Part shown: positions 1-8,468 of the stretch, piece by piece | Layout: each line of letters opens with the position of its first letter | Numbering within the stretch: the stretch's first letter is position 1 | NCBI RefSeq assembly: GCF_900143005.1 | Contig: NZ_FRCS01000003.1 | Location: 372,001 to 436,000 of the forward strand | Direction: 5' to 3' | DNA from: Cryptosporangium aurantiacum | GTDB taxonomy: Bacteria > Actinomycetota > Actinomycetes > Mycobacteriales > Cryptosporangiaceae | DNA length: 64,000 nt | Position numbers and translations under genes: made by a program | The notes under the pieces: generated by a model | The model's input: the letters and a program-made list of their open reading frames with translations, nothing else | Told to the model about the DNA's origin: nothing | Database searches by the model: none

Positions 1-2
1 GC

Positions 3-830
3 AGGTTCCTGGCGTTCTGCTACTACTACCGCCATCACCTCATGGAGGACGCCTACTTCGATTTCCTCCGGCTCGACGGCGCCCCGATCTACGCGCAGCA
101 CCCCGTGCCGACCATGTCGCCATTGATGGGCGTCGCCTACTCCGGCCAGTACGAGGGCAAACTGCTCTGGGTGCACCACACGCACGACGCGTCGCTGTGG
201 CCGCCGCAGGGCACCATGTACGAGACCGCCGTCCATCGCGCCCAGGGCCCGGACTCGGCCGCCGAGAAGTTCCGGCTGCGCTGGACCGAGAACGCCGAAC
301 ACATCCCGTCGCAGTACTTGCCCTCGGCGCCGGATCGCGCGACGACCACGTGGCTGATCGACTACCTGCCGGTCATCGAACAGAGCCTCGCCGACCTGAT
401 CGACTGGGTGGAGAACGGCGTCGAGCCGGCCGACACCCGATACGACTACCGCGACGGCAAGGTGATCCTCGCCGCCGACGCTGTCGAACGCGGCGGTATC
501 CAGCCGGTGGTCTCCGTGACGGCGAACGGCGGGGCCCGCGCCGAGATCGCCGCCGGAGACGCGGTGAGCCTCACCGCCACCGTCCGAGTTCCGCCGGGCG
601 CCGGAACGCTGGTCGCCCTCGACTGGGACTTCGCCGGGACCGGCGAGTTTCCGCACCACCACGACCTGGAGCCCGGCCGGACCACGGCCGAGGTCACGAC
701 CGTGCACACCTACGGTCGCCCCGGTACTTACTACGCCACCGCGCGAGTCGCGTCGCACCGGGACGGTGACGTGAGCGACCCACACCGGCGGATTCCCAAC
801 CTCGCCTCGGCCCGGATAGTCGTCCACTGA
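3..830 (+). CDS. PKD-domain protein, C-terminal part (5' end outside window)
   Basis: The reading frame is open from the first bases of the window, so this is the 3' part of a longer gene; an internal ATG at 42 is not the true start. The last 100 or so residues look like a PKD (immunoglobulin-like) domain, with a WDFAGTGEF core, then HTYGRPGTYYATARV. The upstream part is rich in His, Trp and Tyr and resembles the C-terminal half of large actinobacterial proteins annotated as PKD-domain or tannase/esterase-like; I cannot identify a catalytic site. PKD domains are normally extracytoplasmic, so secretion is likely, but the signal region lies outside. No partner gene is evident downstream. Confidence 0.75.
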   Translation, partial: RFLAFCYYYRHHLMEDAYFDFLRLDGAPIYAQHPVPTMSPLMGVAYSGQYEGKLLWVHHTHDASLWPPQGTMYETAVHRAQGPDSAAEKFRLRWTENAEHIPSQYLPSAPDRATTTWLIDYLPVIEQSLADLIDWVENGVEPADTRYDYRDGKVILAADAVERGGIQPVVSVTANGGARAEIAAGDAVSLTATVRVPPGAGTLVALDWDFAGTGEFPHHHDLEPGRTTAEVTTVHTYGRPGTYYATARVASHRDGDVSDPHRRIPNLASARIVVH

Positions 831-872
831 CTCGCGCGGCCCTTCGCGCGATGCCGGCCGGAATGCACCTGA

Positions 873-1070
873 TCACCGCTGGCGGGCGAGGAGGGCACGC
901 AGTCCGTCCACGACGTCCCGGGTGAACTCGTGCAGGTCCGACCGGTGCAGGTCGGCCCGCTCGCCCTCGACCGCCCGGAGGGCGGGCCACTCGATGCGCT
1001 GCTCGGCGCGCTTGCCTCCGCGATCGGCGTCGGCGAGTCCCGACGAGCGTGCGTCCGTACGGGCCGTCAA
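873..1070 (-). pseudogene. Remnant of a TetR-family regulator (C-terminal tail only)
   Basis: The 65 codons encode a tail that closely matches the end of the intact TetR regulator at 11184-11828: both carry DADRG, WPALR, ADLHRSDLH and a final LLARQ, in the same order and spacing. The DNA of 880-1030 also visibly aligns with 11190-11340. No DNA-binding domain can be read upstream on this strand: the frame stays open past the TTG at 1070, but the translation loses similarity. It is therefore most likely the decayed end of a former TetR gene. A functional short protein is unlikely. Confidence 0.6.
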
Positions 1071-1234
1071 AGGACCGGGGCCCGCTACGTCACCGAGCGA
1101 GCCGGCGTTCGACCTCCTGCTACGGCTACTCGGACCAAGGCCGACAGCGTGATAGACCCCGCTTAACTGGCTCCGGGTCAGTCACCGCGGCTGTTCCGTC
1201 GCGGCCGAACCGGTGGCAGCACCCGTCGGCACGA

Positions 1235-1828
1235 TCAGAGGACGGTGTGGCTCGGCGCAAGTTCGGCGAGCGCAGCGAGCCCTCGGCGGATCGCGTCCGG
1301 GGCGGATTCCGAGGGCGGTCCCGAGGCCCAGGTGAGGAGCGAGAAGAACACCGCCGCGGTCACCGCCGCGGCCTGGGCACGGACCTCCAACTGCGCCCGA
1401 TCGGCCCCGGCACGGCCGGACAGGAACGTGACCAGTTCCTCGTACACAGCGAGCAGCCCCGGACGCTCACCGTGCGCCAGCGCCGGGTGCTCGGCGATGA
1501 TCCGCAGCCGGATCCGCGTCATCGCCAGGTCCGGACCGAGGTCCACGATCGCACTGCTGATCGCGGCGACCAACGCGGTTCCGACCTGTTCGGCCTCTCG
1601 GCCCGCGAGGTGGCGGCGCAAGGACGAGAGGAAGGGTTCGACGCCGGTCCACAGCAGGTCGGACTTGCTAGGAAAGTGGTTGAACAGTGCACGTCGGCTG
1701 ATTCCCGCCGCCGCTGCCACCTCGTTCATCGTGATCGCGTCGTAGCCTCTGGCGTCGAACAGTTCCGTCGCGACCCGGCAGACACGCATCGGTTCAACCG
1801 TCTGGGGTCTGCCCCGTGCGCCGCTCAC
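1235..1828 (-). CDS. TetR/AcrR family transcriptional regulator
   Basis: This 197-residue protein has the usual TetR length. An N-terminal helix-turn-helix lies at about residues 15-60 (ATELFDARGYDAITMNEVAAAAGIS, then the recognition helix and FNHFPSKSDLL). The C-terminal two thirds is a variable, Ala-rich ligand and dimer domain, so the ligand cannot be told. The start is GTG at 1828 with only a weak ribosome site. A 19-bp pseudo-palindrome just upstream (1841-1859) is a reasonable autoregulatory operator. It is divergent from the MarR gene at 1902, so the shared 73-bp gap may control both. Repressor of a neighbouring transport or catabolic gene is the family expectation. Confidence 0.88.
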   Translation of the reverse strand: MSGARGRPQTVEPMRVCRVATELFDARGYDAITMNEVAAAAGISRRALFNHFPSKSDLLWTGVEPFLSSLRRHLAGREAEQVGTALVAAISSAIVDLGPDLAMTRIRLRIIAEHPALAHGERPGLLAVYEELVTFLSGRAGADRAQLEVRAQAAAVTAAVFFSLLTWASGPPSESAPDAIRRGLAALAELAPSHTVL

Positions 1829-1840
1829 CCTTGCACGATT

Positions 1841-1859
1841 TACTGCACTGGGTGCACTA
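1841..1859. promoter_or_regulatory. Candidate TetR operator (pseudo-palindrome)
   Basis: TACTGCAC and GTGCACTA flank a 3-bp centre; the arms match in 7 of 8 positions. It lies 13 bp upstream of the TetR start and 43 bp upstream of the MarR start. Placement and symmetry fit a TetR dimer site; binding is inferred. Confidence 0.4.
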
Positions 1860-1901
1860 TGTCAAGGAGGGCTTCGGCGAGAACAACGAGGTGACGAGGA
1901 C

Positions 1902-2459
1902 ATGGGCACACTCAACGACGAGCTCGTCGTGCCCGCCGGCAACTCGATCGGCACTGCGGGGTCCGACGGAGGCGATCCGCCCGCGCACGCCGAGCCGCTG
2001 CCCGCGCTTCGCGATCACATCCGCACGTTCTCGCGCGACCTCCGGTTAACCCGCCACCACCTGAACCGAGAGACCGCGGTTCCTCTCGGGGGTCTCGGCG
2101 TCCTGACCGCCATCGGCCGCACCCCGCCGGGCGGCCTCTGCCGGGGCAAGGATCTGGCGACCGCATGCGCGCTGGACGCCTCGACGATCAGCCGGTTCGT
2201 CGGGGCCCTGGTCGAGCGCGGCCTGGTCGAGCGTCGACCGGACCCGATCGACGGACGGGTGGCCGTCCTGGCAGTGACCCCCGCCGGCCAGCGGGTGCTG
2301 CACGAGGCCGAGATGTGGGGCGAGGACCTGCTGACCGCGGTCTTGGCCTCATGGTCGGACAGCGAGGTCGACGTTCTGGTGGGGTCGCTCGGCAGGTTTC
2401 TGAGCGATCTTGAGACCGAACTCGCTCAGCGGTCCGGCAACGGCCGGGCTCCTCGCTAG
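1902..2459 (+). CDS. MarR-family transcriptional regulator
   Basis: A 185-residue protein with a winged helix-turn-helix in the middle: residues about 68-125 carry GKDLATACALDASTISRFV (recognition region), then LVERGLVERRPDPIDGRVAVLAVTPAG, the typical MarR wing. The N-terminal 35 residues are a low-complexity extension unlike the compact family core, so translation could begin further in, but the ATG at 1902 follows a purine-rich GACGAGGAC. It is transcribed away from the TetR gene at 1828. MarR proteins usually respond to phenolic or other small acids; the ligand is not visible here. Confidence 0.88.
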   Translation: MGTLNDELVVPAGNSIGTAGSDGGDPPAHAEPLPALRDHIRTFSRDLRLTRHHLNRETAVPLGGLGVLTAIGRTPPGGLCRGKDLATACALDASTISRFVGALVERGLVERRPDPIDGRVAVLAVTPAGQRVLHEAEMWGEDLLTAVLASWSDSEVDVLVGSLGRFLSDLETELAQRSGNGRAPR

Positions 2460-2549
2460 GCACCGCGGTTGAGCCCGGGCGCCTCGCGGCGGCAGAGAAG
2501 TGCGTGGAGATCCCGACGCTCGGCCCGAGCAGGCCGAGGACCTGTCGGC

Positions 2550-2575
2550 CGGGCCCGGCCGCAGGGCCGGGCCCG
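2550..2575. terminator. GC-rich hairpin, probable terminator
   Basis: An 11-bp perfect stem (2550-2560 with 2565-2575) and 4-base loop lies between the convergent MarR and GntR genes. There is no T tract, as is common in actinobacteria. Confidence 0.5.
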
Positions 2576-2625
2576 AGCGGGGGTCAAGCCGTGTAGAGAC
2601 GCCGCGTCAGGCCGGACGCGGCACC

Positions 2626-3390
2626 CTACGGGGTCCCCGTCCGGCCTGAAGACCGGGTCGCGGGAGTGTCATCCGTCTCGGCGGGCCCCCAGTCATGGCT
2701 CAATTCACAGAGCTGGAGCATGGTCCGCGCCGCCCGTTCTGAGTCCCGTTCCAGCACTGCGGTCGCAATGGCGAGGTGCGCCTCCCGGATAGCCAGGGCA
2801 CGGTCGGGACCGAGGGGTGGCCTGGACGGATCGAAGCTGCCGGCGCCTCCGGCGACCAGAGTGCTGAGCACGTCGGCCACCAGCGCCAGCGCCGGATTGC
2901 CGGACAGGCGGCCCAACGCCCGCCCGAACTCGACGGCGACCCCGAGAACCTCTCCGTCGGTCAGGTCGGGCCGGCCGGCCCACGCGTCTTCGACGAACGC
3001 GAACAACCGGGACCGCTGTCCCGCGTCCGGATTCGCCGCGGCCAGGGCGGCGACTTCGGGCGCCACGAAACGCACTACCGCGCGAATGTCGTCGAGCGTC
3101 GCACCTTGATGGCGCAGCAGCGTGGACGCGGCTCGAGCCACCGCCGCCGCGGACGGGGCGGCGGCGAAGAACCCACCGTTGACCCCTCGCCGTACCGAGA
3201 CCAGACCCTCCGCCTGCAATACCCGCATGGCCTGGCGCAACGTCGGAGGGCTCACGCCGTGCCTACGTACCAGATCGCTCTCCGAGCCCAGCAGTTCGCC
3301 GACCGCAGAGCGGGACAGCACCTCCTCGCGCAGTTCGTCGGCCAGCGCCATGGCGGCGGACTTCCGGGGGCCCGCCGTCGAGTCGGTCAT
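2626..3390 (-). CDS. GntR/FadR-family transcriptional regulator
   Basis: A FadR-type regulator of 254 residues from the ATG at 3390; a TTG at 3450 would add 20 residues but has no better ribosome site. The N-terminal winged helix reads GSESDLVRRHGVSPPTLRQAMRVLQAEGLVSVRRG, the standard GntR DNA-binding signature, at about residues 34-70. An all-helical FCD-like effector domain follows. It differs clearly from the three other GntR proteins of the window and so may have a separate target, perhaps the 342-residue gene that starts divergently at 3508. FadR-type regulators typically sense organic acids or acyl-CoAs. Confidence 0.85.
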   Translation of the reverse strand: MTDSTAGPRKSAAMALADELREEVLSRSAVGELLGSESDLVRRHGVSPPTLRQAMRVLQAEGLVSVRRGVNGGFFAAAPSAAAVARAASTLLRHQGATLDDIRAVVRFVAPEVAALAAANPDAGQRSRLFAFVEDAWAGRPDLTDGEVLGVAVEFGRALGRLSGNPALALVADVLSTLVAGGAGSFDPSRPPLGPDRALAIREAHLAIATAVLERDSERAARTMLQLCELSHDWGPAETDDTPATRSSGRTGTP

Positions 3391-3507
3391 GCCGGCGATT
3401 ATCCGGTGCCTCCCCGACACCCGGTATTCCGATATCGGATTCACCAACAAACTTTGAATACTGCTAGCAGAATCAAGGACTCCCTGCTGCGGATCGAAGG
3501 GATCAAA

Positions 3508-4536
3508 ATGCTTCCGTTCTTCCCCGCCATGGCCGAGGCCATGGACCCCGCACCCGACCTGTTACGCAGCCTCGCCGATGAGTTCCACCCGATCGCCGAG
3601 CAACGACGACTCGACCCCACCGCCAGCTGGATCGGGTTCCACTTCTGGCTCGCTGACAGATTCAACGCCGCCGCGATGCGGAACGGATTCACCTCCGGGG
3701 TGACCCTCCGGCAAGCGCGCTGGCTGCTCTACGCCACCTGCTACTGGGGCGGTGCCGAACAGCGGAAGTACGTGGCCCAACCGCTACCACCCGAGATCTT
3801 CACCCCGCCGACGGCGGAGTCGACCAGCGGGATGTCCGCCGCCCTGGCCGCGCTCGACGCCGCGGTGGCCGGCTCCGCCGCCGACAAGTTCGACCTGATC
3901 ACCACGTTGCTCCGGACCGCCCCCGAAGCGATGAAGGGCGACACGGCCATCATCGGAAGCCTGCTCTTCGGCGCCGCTTACGACACCTTCTACCTGATCA
4001 CGATCGGCGAGGCACCGCCGCTCGGGCAGAGAAACCCTCTCCTGCGGCCCTACCAGGCCGACAACGTGGTCGCCGACCCCACGCAGTTCCTGGAGGTCGG
4101 TTACGCCGATCCCATACCCTCCTGGCTGGCTAGCGCCCGCCAGGCATTTGAGGAGGCCAAGGGCCGAAACCCCGCCGAGTTCGAGCGGATCCTCGTCGGC
4201 TCTGCTCCCGGTGACGTCCCCGGTGGGCCGAACGACCTGCGGACCCTCTGGGCTTCGGCGCCGGCGACGGCGAGCACGAATTGGGGCGGCGATGCCACCG
4301 GAGGCTGGACTCAGGGCTACTTCAACGCGAGCATGCACGGCAACGTCCGGTGGAACTGGGGTCTCGAAGCGATCGCCCTGACCGCGCTGACCGGTCTCCT
4401 GCAGCGCGACGCACAGCTGGCCGACCGAGCGCTCGTCGGCAACAGCCTCTACGTGACGGCTTGGAGTGCCTTCTTCTTCGGTTTCATCTCCGCGTCCCCC
4501 GACCGGATCACGCTGCCCACACCGACGACCGGCTGA
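3508..4536 (+). CDS. Protein of unknown function (342 residues)
   Basis: I do not recognise this family. The start at 3508 is chosen because GAAGGG sits just upstream and codon bias begins here; the open frame extends much further 5' only as antisense of the GntR gene. The protein starts MLPFFPAMAEAMDPAP, has no signal peptide or clear membrane segment, and is rich in aromatic residues (WIGFHFWLADRF, YATCYWGGAEQRKY, NVRWNWGLEAIAL). No cofactor or catalytic motif is evident. It is divergent from the GntR gene at 3390, which suggests regulation by it. A substrate-binding or catabolic role is possible but unsupported. Confidence 0.75.
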   Translation: MLPFFPAMAEAMDPAPDLLRSLADEFHPIAEQRRLDPTASWIGFHFWLADRFNAAAMRNGFTSGVTLRQARWLLYATCYWGGAEQRKYVAQPLPPEIFTPPTAESTSGMSAALAALDAAVAGSAADKFDLITTLLRTAPEAMKGDTAIIGSLLFGAAYDTFYLITIGEAPPLGQRNPLLRPYQADNVVADPTQFLEVGYADPIPSWLASARQAFEEAKGRNPAEFERILVGSAPGDVPGGPNDLRTLWASAPATASTNWGGDATGGWTQGYFNASMHGNVRWNWGLEAIALTALTGLLQRDAQLADRALVGNSLYVTAWSAFFFGFISASPDRITLPTPTTG

Positions 4537-4556
4537 CGAGCGACGACGGCGAGCGT

Positions 4557-4590
4557 GAGGGCATCCGGCGGCCGGCCGCCGGATGCCCTC
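4557..4590. terminator. Perfect 34-bp palindrome, bidirectional terminator
   Basis: Two 17-base arms (GAGGGCATCCGGCGGCC and its complement) abut at the centre, between the convergent genes ending at 4536 and 4596. It can form a strong hairpin in either transcript. Confidence 0.7.
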
Positions 4591-4595
4591 GACCC

Positions 4596-5411
4596 TCAGA
4601 ACTCGGTGTTGCCCGCGTCCGGCGCGAGTTCGTGTGCGGTGATGTACTTCGATTCGTCGGACGCGAGGAACAGCACCGTGTCGGCGACGTCCTCGGGCTC
4701 GGTGCCATCGACCGGCAGCATGTTCGTGAACATGCCACCCAGCCGCGGGTAGCCGGCGATCGCCGCGCCGATCGCGGCCTGCATGTCCCCGCCTCCCATC
4801 GGAGTGTTCACCCCGGTCGGGTGCACGCTGTTGACCCGAATGTTGTGCTGCCCGAGCTCAGCGGCGAACGCCTTCGCCATACCCCGGACCGCCCACTTAC
4901 TGGTCGTATAGGGAACCATGAACGGCTGCACCTTCAGCCCGGCCGCCGAGCTGATGATGATCACCGAACCACCGCCCGCGGTGACCAGATGCGGCGCTCC
5001 GCTGATCACCGTGTTCCACACACCGGTGACGTTGATGTCGATCGTGTCCTGGTAGATCTCCTGCGTGACCTGGTCCCAGGCCCGCGGAATACAAATCCCC
5101 GCGTTCGCGACGATCACGTCCAGGCGGCCGAGCTCCGCCACGCCCTCCTCGACCGCCGCGTGCAGCGCGGCCCGGTCACGCACGTCGACCTTCGCCGAGA
5201 CGATCCGCCGGTCGAGCTTCTCCACCTGGCGCACCGTCTCCGCCAGGTCCTCCGGAGTCGGCGAATCGTAGTCGACACCCGGGAGCTGCCCGGCGATGTC
5301 GACCGCGATGATATCCGCGCCTTCCTGCGCCAGGCGCACCGCGTGAGCGCGGCCCTGCCCGCGTGCCGCACCCGTGATCAGCGCGACTTTGCCCTCAACC
5401 CGTCCAGCCAT
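4596..5411 (-). CDS. Mycofactocin-type short-chain dehydrogenase/reductase
   Basis: This 271-residue enzyme has the full SDR fold: TGAARGQG nucleotide site near the N-terminus, NAG in the middle, and the YTTSK catalytic Tyr/Lys pair. The start of the protein (GKVALITGAARGQGRAHAVRLAQEGADI) and the insert around DYDSPTPEDLAETV match the subfamily described as mycofactocin-coupled, including carveol dehydrogenase, in which NAD is held tightly and electrons pass to mycofactocin. The ATG at 5411 is chosen over an upstream start because it begins at the conserved MAGRVEGKVALITG. It would oxidise an alcohol or hydroxyl of an alicyclic or aromatic substrate. The aldehyde and alcohol dehydrogenase genes upstream are in the same orientation. 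No mycofactocin biosynthesis gene is in the window. Confidence 0.85.
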   Translation of the reverse strand: MAGRVEGKVALITGAARGQGRAHAVRLAQEGADIIAVDIAGQLPGVDYDSPTPEDLAETVRQVEKLDRRIVSAKVDVRDRAALHAAVEEGVAELGRLDVIVANAGICIPRAWDQVTQEIYQDTIDINVTGVWNTVISGAPHLVTAGGGSVIIISSAAGLKVQPFMVPYTTSKWAVRGMAKAFAAELGQHNIRVNSVHPTGVNTPMGGGDMQAAIGAAIAGYPRLGGMFTNMLPVDGTEPEDVADTVLFLASDESKYITAHELAPDAGNTEF

Positions 5412-5512
5412 CGGAGTCTCATTTCTCGTGGTGCTCGTGCCTTCCACAGGAACAGTACGCCCGTTCTGACACCCAGTGCCATAAGGTGGGCCTTCGGCTC
5501 GGTTGAGCCCCC

Positions 5513-7009
5513 TCAGGGCGCCGCGAGCCGGTCTCGCGTGGCCTGGGCGGCTGCGGCGACCTTCTGACGCAGTCCGTCGAGAGCGTCGGGCGTGTAGGGC
5601 GGCATCGACCTCGGCGCGATACCGATCGGCAGTTCGCTGCCGGTGACGGTGCGCTGGTGGCTGAGGGCATCGAAGCCGGTCCGGCCGTGGTAGGCGCCGA
5701 TGCCGCTCTGCCCGACGCCACCGAACGGTGTGCCCTCGATACCGAAGTGCAGCGCCATGTCGTTGCGGGTCACCCCTCCGGACGTCGTACGCCGAAGGAA
5801 GTCCTGGAAATCAGCGGTGTCGGCGCCGTACCAGTAGGCGGCCAACGGCGAGGGCTTGGCGTTGATCGCTTCGATCGTCTCGTCGACCGTGTCGTACGGT
5901 CGGACGCTGATCACCGGGCCGAACACCTCGTCGTGGGCGATGTCCATCTCCTCAGTGACGCCGAGCACGAGAGTGGGCGGAATCCGTCGGGTCACCGGAT
6001 CGGGCAGCGCGCCCTGCTCCTCGTCCGGCGCGATCGGAACGATCGTGGCGCCCTTGGCCGCGGCGTCGTCGATCAAACCGACGACCCGGCTGTAGTTGGC
6101 GTCGTTGACGCTGGTCACGTAGTCGGGGTTGCCGAGCACGGTGGGGAAGTACCGCCTCGTACTCGCCCGGTAGGCGTCGACGAACTCGTCGAGACCGGCC
6201 CGGGGCACGAAGACCCAGTCCGGGCAGAGACAGAGCTGGCCGCCGTTCATCATCCGGGCGGCGGAGATGCGCTCGGCGGCGACGGCGACGTCCGCGTCGG
6301 GTGCCACGACGACGGGGTTCTTCCCGCCGAGTTCGAGCGTGACCGGCACCAGGTTGCGCCCCGCGGCGGCGGCCACGTGCCGGCCGACCCCGGGAGAGCC
6401 GGTGAAGAAGAGGTGGTCGAACGGCAGGCTCGAGAACGCCGCCGACGTCTCCGGGCCACCCCGGAGGACGGCGACCTCCTCGGAGTCGAGGCGCTCGGCG
6501 ACCGCGCGGGCGAACACCTCGGCGGTCCGGGCGGGAATCTCGGAGAACTTGAGCATCACCCGGTTGCCCGCGGCGAGCGCCTCGATCGCGGGGGTGACGA
6601 CGAGCGTCACCGGGAAGTTCCACGGCCCGATGACGCCGACCACGCCCTTCGGCCGGTTCTGGACGAACGTCGGCGTGCCGCGTTCGGCCGTGCCCTCGAT
6701 GATCCGCGGTTGCATCCACTCTTCGAGATGCGCGCGGACGTGCTCGATGTCGGGCAGCGAGCCAAGGATGTCGCTGCTGATCGAGTTGGCGAGCGGGCGG
6801 TTACCGAAGTCGGCCATGAGCGCCTCGGCCAACTCGTCGGCGTGCTCGAGGACGGCGAGCGACAGCCGGTCGATCCGATCGCGCCGGACCGCCGCGCTGG
6901 GCGGTCCTTCGCGCAGAAAGGCCGTGCGCTGGTCCTCGAGGATTTCGCGCATCCGGTGCGGCGAGAGGTCGGGGGCGAGGATCGCGGCGGTGCGCTCCAC
7001 ACTGGTCAT
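5513..7009 (-). CDS. Coniferyl-aldehyde-type aldehyde dehydrogenase
   Basis: A 498-residue NAD(P)-dependent aldehyde dehydrogenase. The catalytic Glu lies in LELGGKNPVVV and the nucleophilic Cys in NGGQLCLCPDWV; PWNFP and FTGSPGVGR mark the cofactor site. The FGIEGTPFGGVGQSG, HYGR-like YHGRTGFD and SHQRTV end resemble the coniferyl aldehyde and long-chain aldehyde subgroup rather than betaine-aldehyde enzymes. It would turn an aldehyde into the acid that CoA ligases can activate. The ATG at 7009 is preferred over an upstream TTG because it has GGAG nearby. The alcohol dehydrogenase at 8128-7040 lies 30 bp upstream on the same strand, so alcohol to aldehyde to acid could be encoded by one operon. 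Confidence 0.88.
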   Translation of the reverse strand: MTSVERTAAILAPDLSPHRMREILEDQRTAFLREGPPSAAVRRDRIDRLSLAVLEHADELAEALMADFGNRPLANSISSDILGSLPDIEHVRAHLEEWMQPRIIEGTAERGTPTFVQNRPKGVVGVIGPWNFPVTLVVTPAIEALAAGNRVMLKFSEIPARTAEVFARAVAERLDSEEVAVLRGGPETSAAFSSLPFDHLFFTGSPGVGRHVAAAAGRNLVPVTLELGGKNPVVVAPDADVAVAAERISAARMMNGGQLCLCPDWVFVPRAGLDEFVDAYRASTRRYFPTVLGNPDYVTSVNDANYSRVVGLIDDAAAKGATIVPIAPDEEQGALPDPVTRRIPPTLVLGVTEEMDIAHDEVFGPVISVRPYDTVDETIEAINAKPSPLAAYWYGADTADFQDFLRRTTSGGVTRNDMALHFGIEGTPFGGVGQSGIGAYHGRTGFDALSHQRTVTGSELPIGIAPRSMPPYTPDALDGLRQKVAAAAQATRDRLAAP

Positions 7010-7039
7010 CGGAGGCTCCAAAGGGGATGAGGACGCCAG

Positions 7040-8128
7040 TCAGGCGAACGTGAGGACGGGTTTGATCGTGCGACCGGAGGCGGCGTCTCGCGCCGCGGCT
7101 TCGATCTCGTCGAAGTGGTACTCGGTGATCAGCTTCTCGATCGGGAGCTTGCCCGCGCGCTGCAGGTCGATCAGGCGGGGGATGAAGTCCGCCGGAGTGG
7201 CGTCACCCTCGATGACCCCGCGGATGCGGATGCCGTTCGACATCACGGTCATGATGTCGAACTCGGCCTTCCCGCCGATCCCGACCAGGGCGAGGGTCCC
7301 CCGCCTGCGCAGCGCGCCGAGTGCCTGGTTGATCACGTCCGACCGGCCGGTGGTGTCGATCGCGTAGTGCGCGCCCCCACCGGTCAGCTCCCGCAACGCC
7401 GCGATCAGGTCCGGGTGGCCGACGGGGTCGAGGGTGTCGACGGCGCCCAGCTCGCGAGCGAGCTCCCGACGGGACGCGACCGGATCCACCGCGACCACCG
7501 CGCAGCCGTCCCCGTGAGCTGCCATCAACGCGCTGAGCCCGACGCCGCCGGCGCCGAAGATCACCAGCGTGGCGCCGGCCTCCGGACGCAACACGTTCAG
7601 GACGGTGCCCGCCCCGGTCTGGACCCCGCACCCCAGTGGTGCGGCCAGGACGGGTGAGAAGTCGTCGGGGATCTTCACCGTGTTGGTCTCGTAGGCCAAC
7701 GCGTAGGTGGCGAAGCTGGACTGGCCGAAGAAGTTTCCGTAGACGGGGACTCCGTCGCGGGACAGTGGCGTGCTGCCGTCGCCCCGGGTACCGCGGGCGT
7801 TGAGGTCACTGCGCAGGCAGTAGGCCGGGTGGCCGGCCAGGCACTCCGCGCATGCGCCGCAGTTGCGGTAGCTCAGGCAGACGACGTCACCAGGCTGGAC
7901 GGTCGTGACCGCATCACCGACGGCCTCGACGACGCCTGCGCCCTCGTGCCCGAAGACCATCGGCGAGAGGGCGGCGGGCCAGTTCTGCCGGAGACCGAGG
8001 TCGGTGTGGCAGATGCCGGCGGCGGTGATCCGGACCAGCACCTCGTCCGGACGGGGCTTGTCGAGATCGACCTCACCCACCGTGAACGGTCCACCCGATG
8101 ACTCCACCAGAGCTGCCTGAATACGCAT
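7040..8128 (-). CDS. Zinc-dependent NAD alcohol dehydrogenase (aryl-alcohol type)
   Basis: A 362-residue medium-chain dehydrogenase. Catalytic zinc ligands are Cys40 (GICHTD) and His61-Glu62 (GHEGAG); structural zinc is held by Cys90, Cys93, Cys96 and Cys104; the NAD site is GAGGVGLSA. The length and the NCGAC-ECLAGHPAYC lobe fit aryl- or benzyl-alcohol dehydrogenases and related class-III-like enzymes. It begins at ATG 8128 with AAGGAAG just upstream and heads the same-strand series alcohol dehydrogenase, aldehyde dehydrogenase, SDR. The upstream region with nested inverted repeats probably holds its promoter. Confidence 0.9.
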   Translation of the reverse strand: MRIQAALVESSGGPFTVGEVDLDKPRPDEVLVRITAAGICHTDLGLRQNWPAALSPMVFGHEGAGVVEAVGDAVTTVQPGDVVCLSYRNCGACAECLAGHPAYCLRSDLNARGTRGDGSTPLSRDGVPVYGNFFGQSSFATYALAYETNTVKIPDDFSPVLAAPLGCGVQTGAGTVLNVLRPEAGATLVIFGAGGVGLSALMAAHGDGCAVVAVDPVASRRELARELGAVDTLDPVGHPDLIAALRELTGGGAHYAIDTTGRSDVINQALGALRRRGTLALVGIGGKAEFDIMTVMSNGIRIRGVIEGDATPADFIPRLIDLQRAGKLPIEKLITEYHFDEIEAAARDAASGRTIKPVLTFA

Positions 8129-8468
8129 GGCTGTCTTCCTTGTGCCGGTCGGCCGCTACGCCGCGGCCGGGAATGGATAGGGCGGTCACCGGCGGCGTGA
8201 TGGTCGGAGGCGACACTGACAATTTACCTCTGGATTGTCGGAGTATCAGGGTCAGTGTGACCGGCGAGACTCCGGGATGAGTCGGCGATTAAGCTCCATC
8301 GAAGGCGATTTCTCCGAATCGCTAGCCAACAGAGACTGACACTACTGCCGGATTTCGTCAGTGGCTGCAGGTCCTCTCGTGTGTTCCCGCTCAGGACTGG
8401 TTCGCGCCAGTCGATAGGGGCACTAACAGTCGTCGGCCGCTCAGGCCCCGCCTCTGAGGACAGCATCG
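8129..8468. promoter_or_regulatory. 340-bp divergent control region with nested inverted repeats
   Basis: No gene is seen between the alcohol dehydrogenase and the chemotaxis receptor. ACACTGAC (8213-8220) is repeated inverted as GTCAGTGT (8251-8258), and inside this lie GACAAT (8218-8223) and ATTGTC (8234-8239). A further ACTGAC/GTCAGT pair is at 8335-8340 and 8357-8362. This is the more A+T-rich part of the gap and a likely regulator site; the regulator is unknown. Confidence 0.45.

Noticed and set aside
2607-2649. 12-bp inverted repeat as a terminator
   Set aside because: The right arm lies inside the GntR coding end and the loop is 19 bases; the hairpin at 2550-2575 is a better candidate.
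2776-3507. 5' extension of the 342-residue gene
   Set aside because: The extension is antisense to the GntR gene and changes amino acid composition abruptly; the start at 3508 has a ribosome site.
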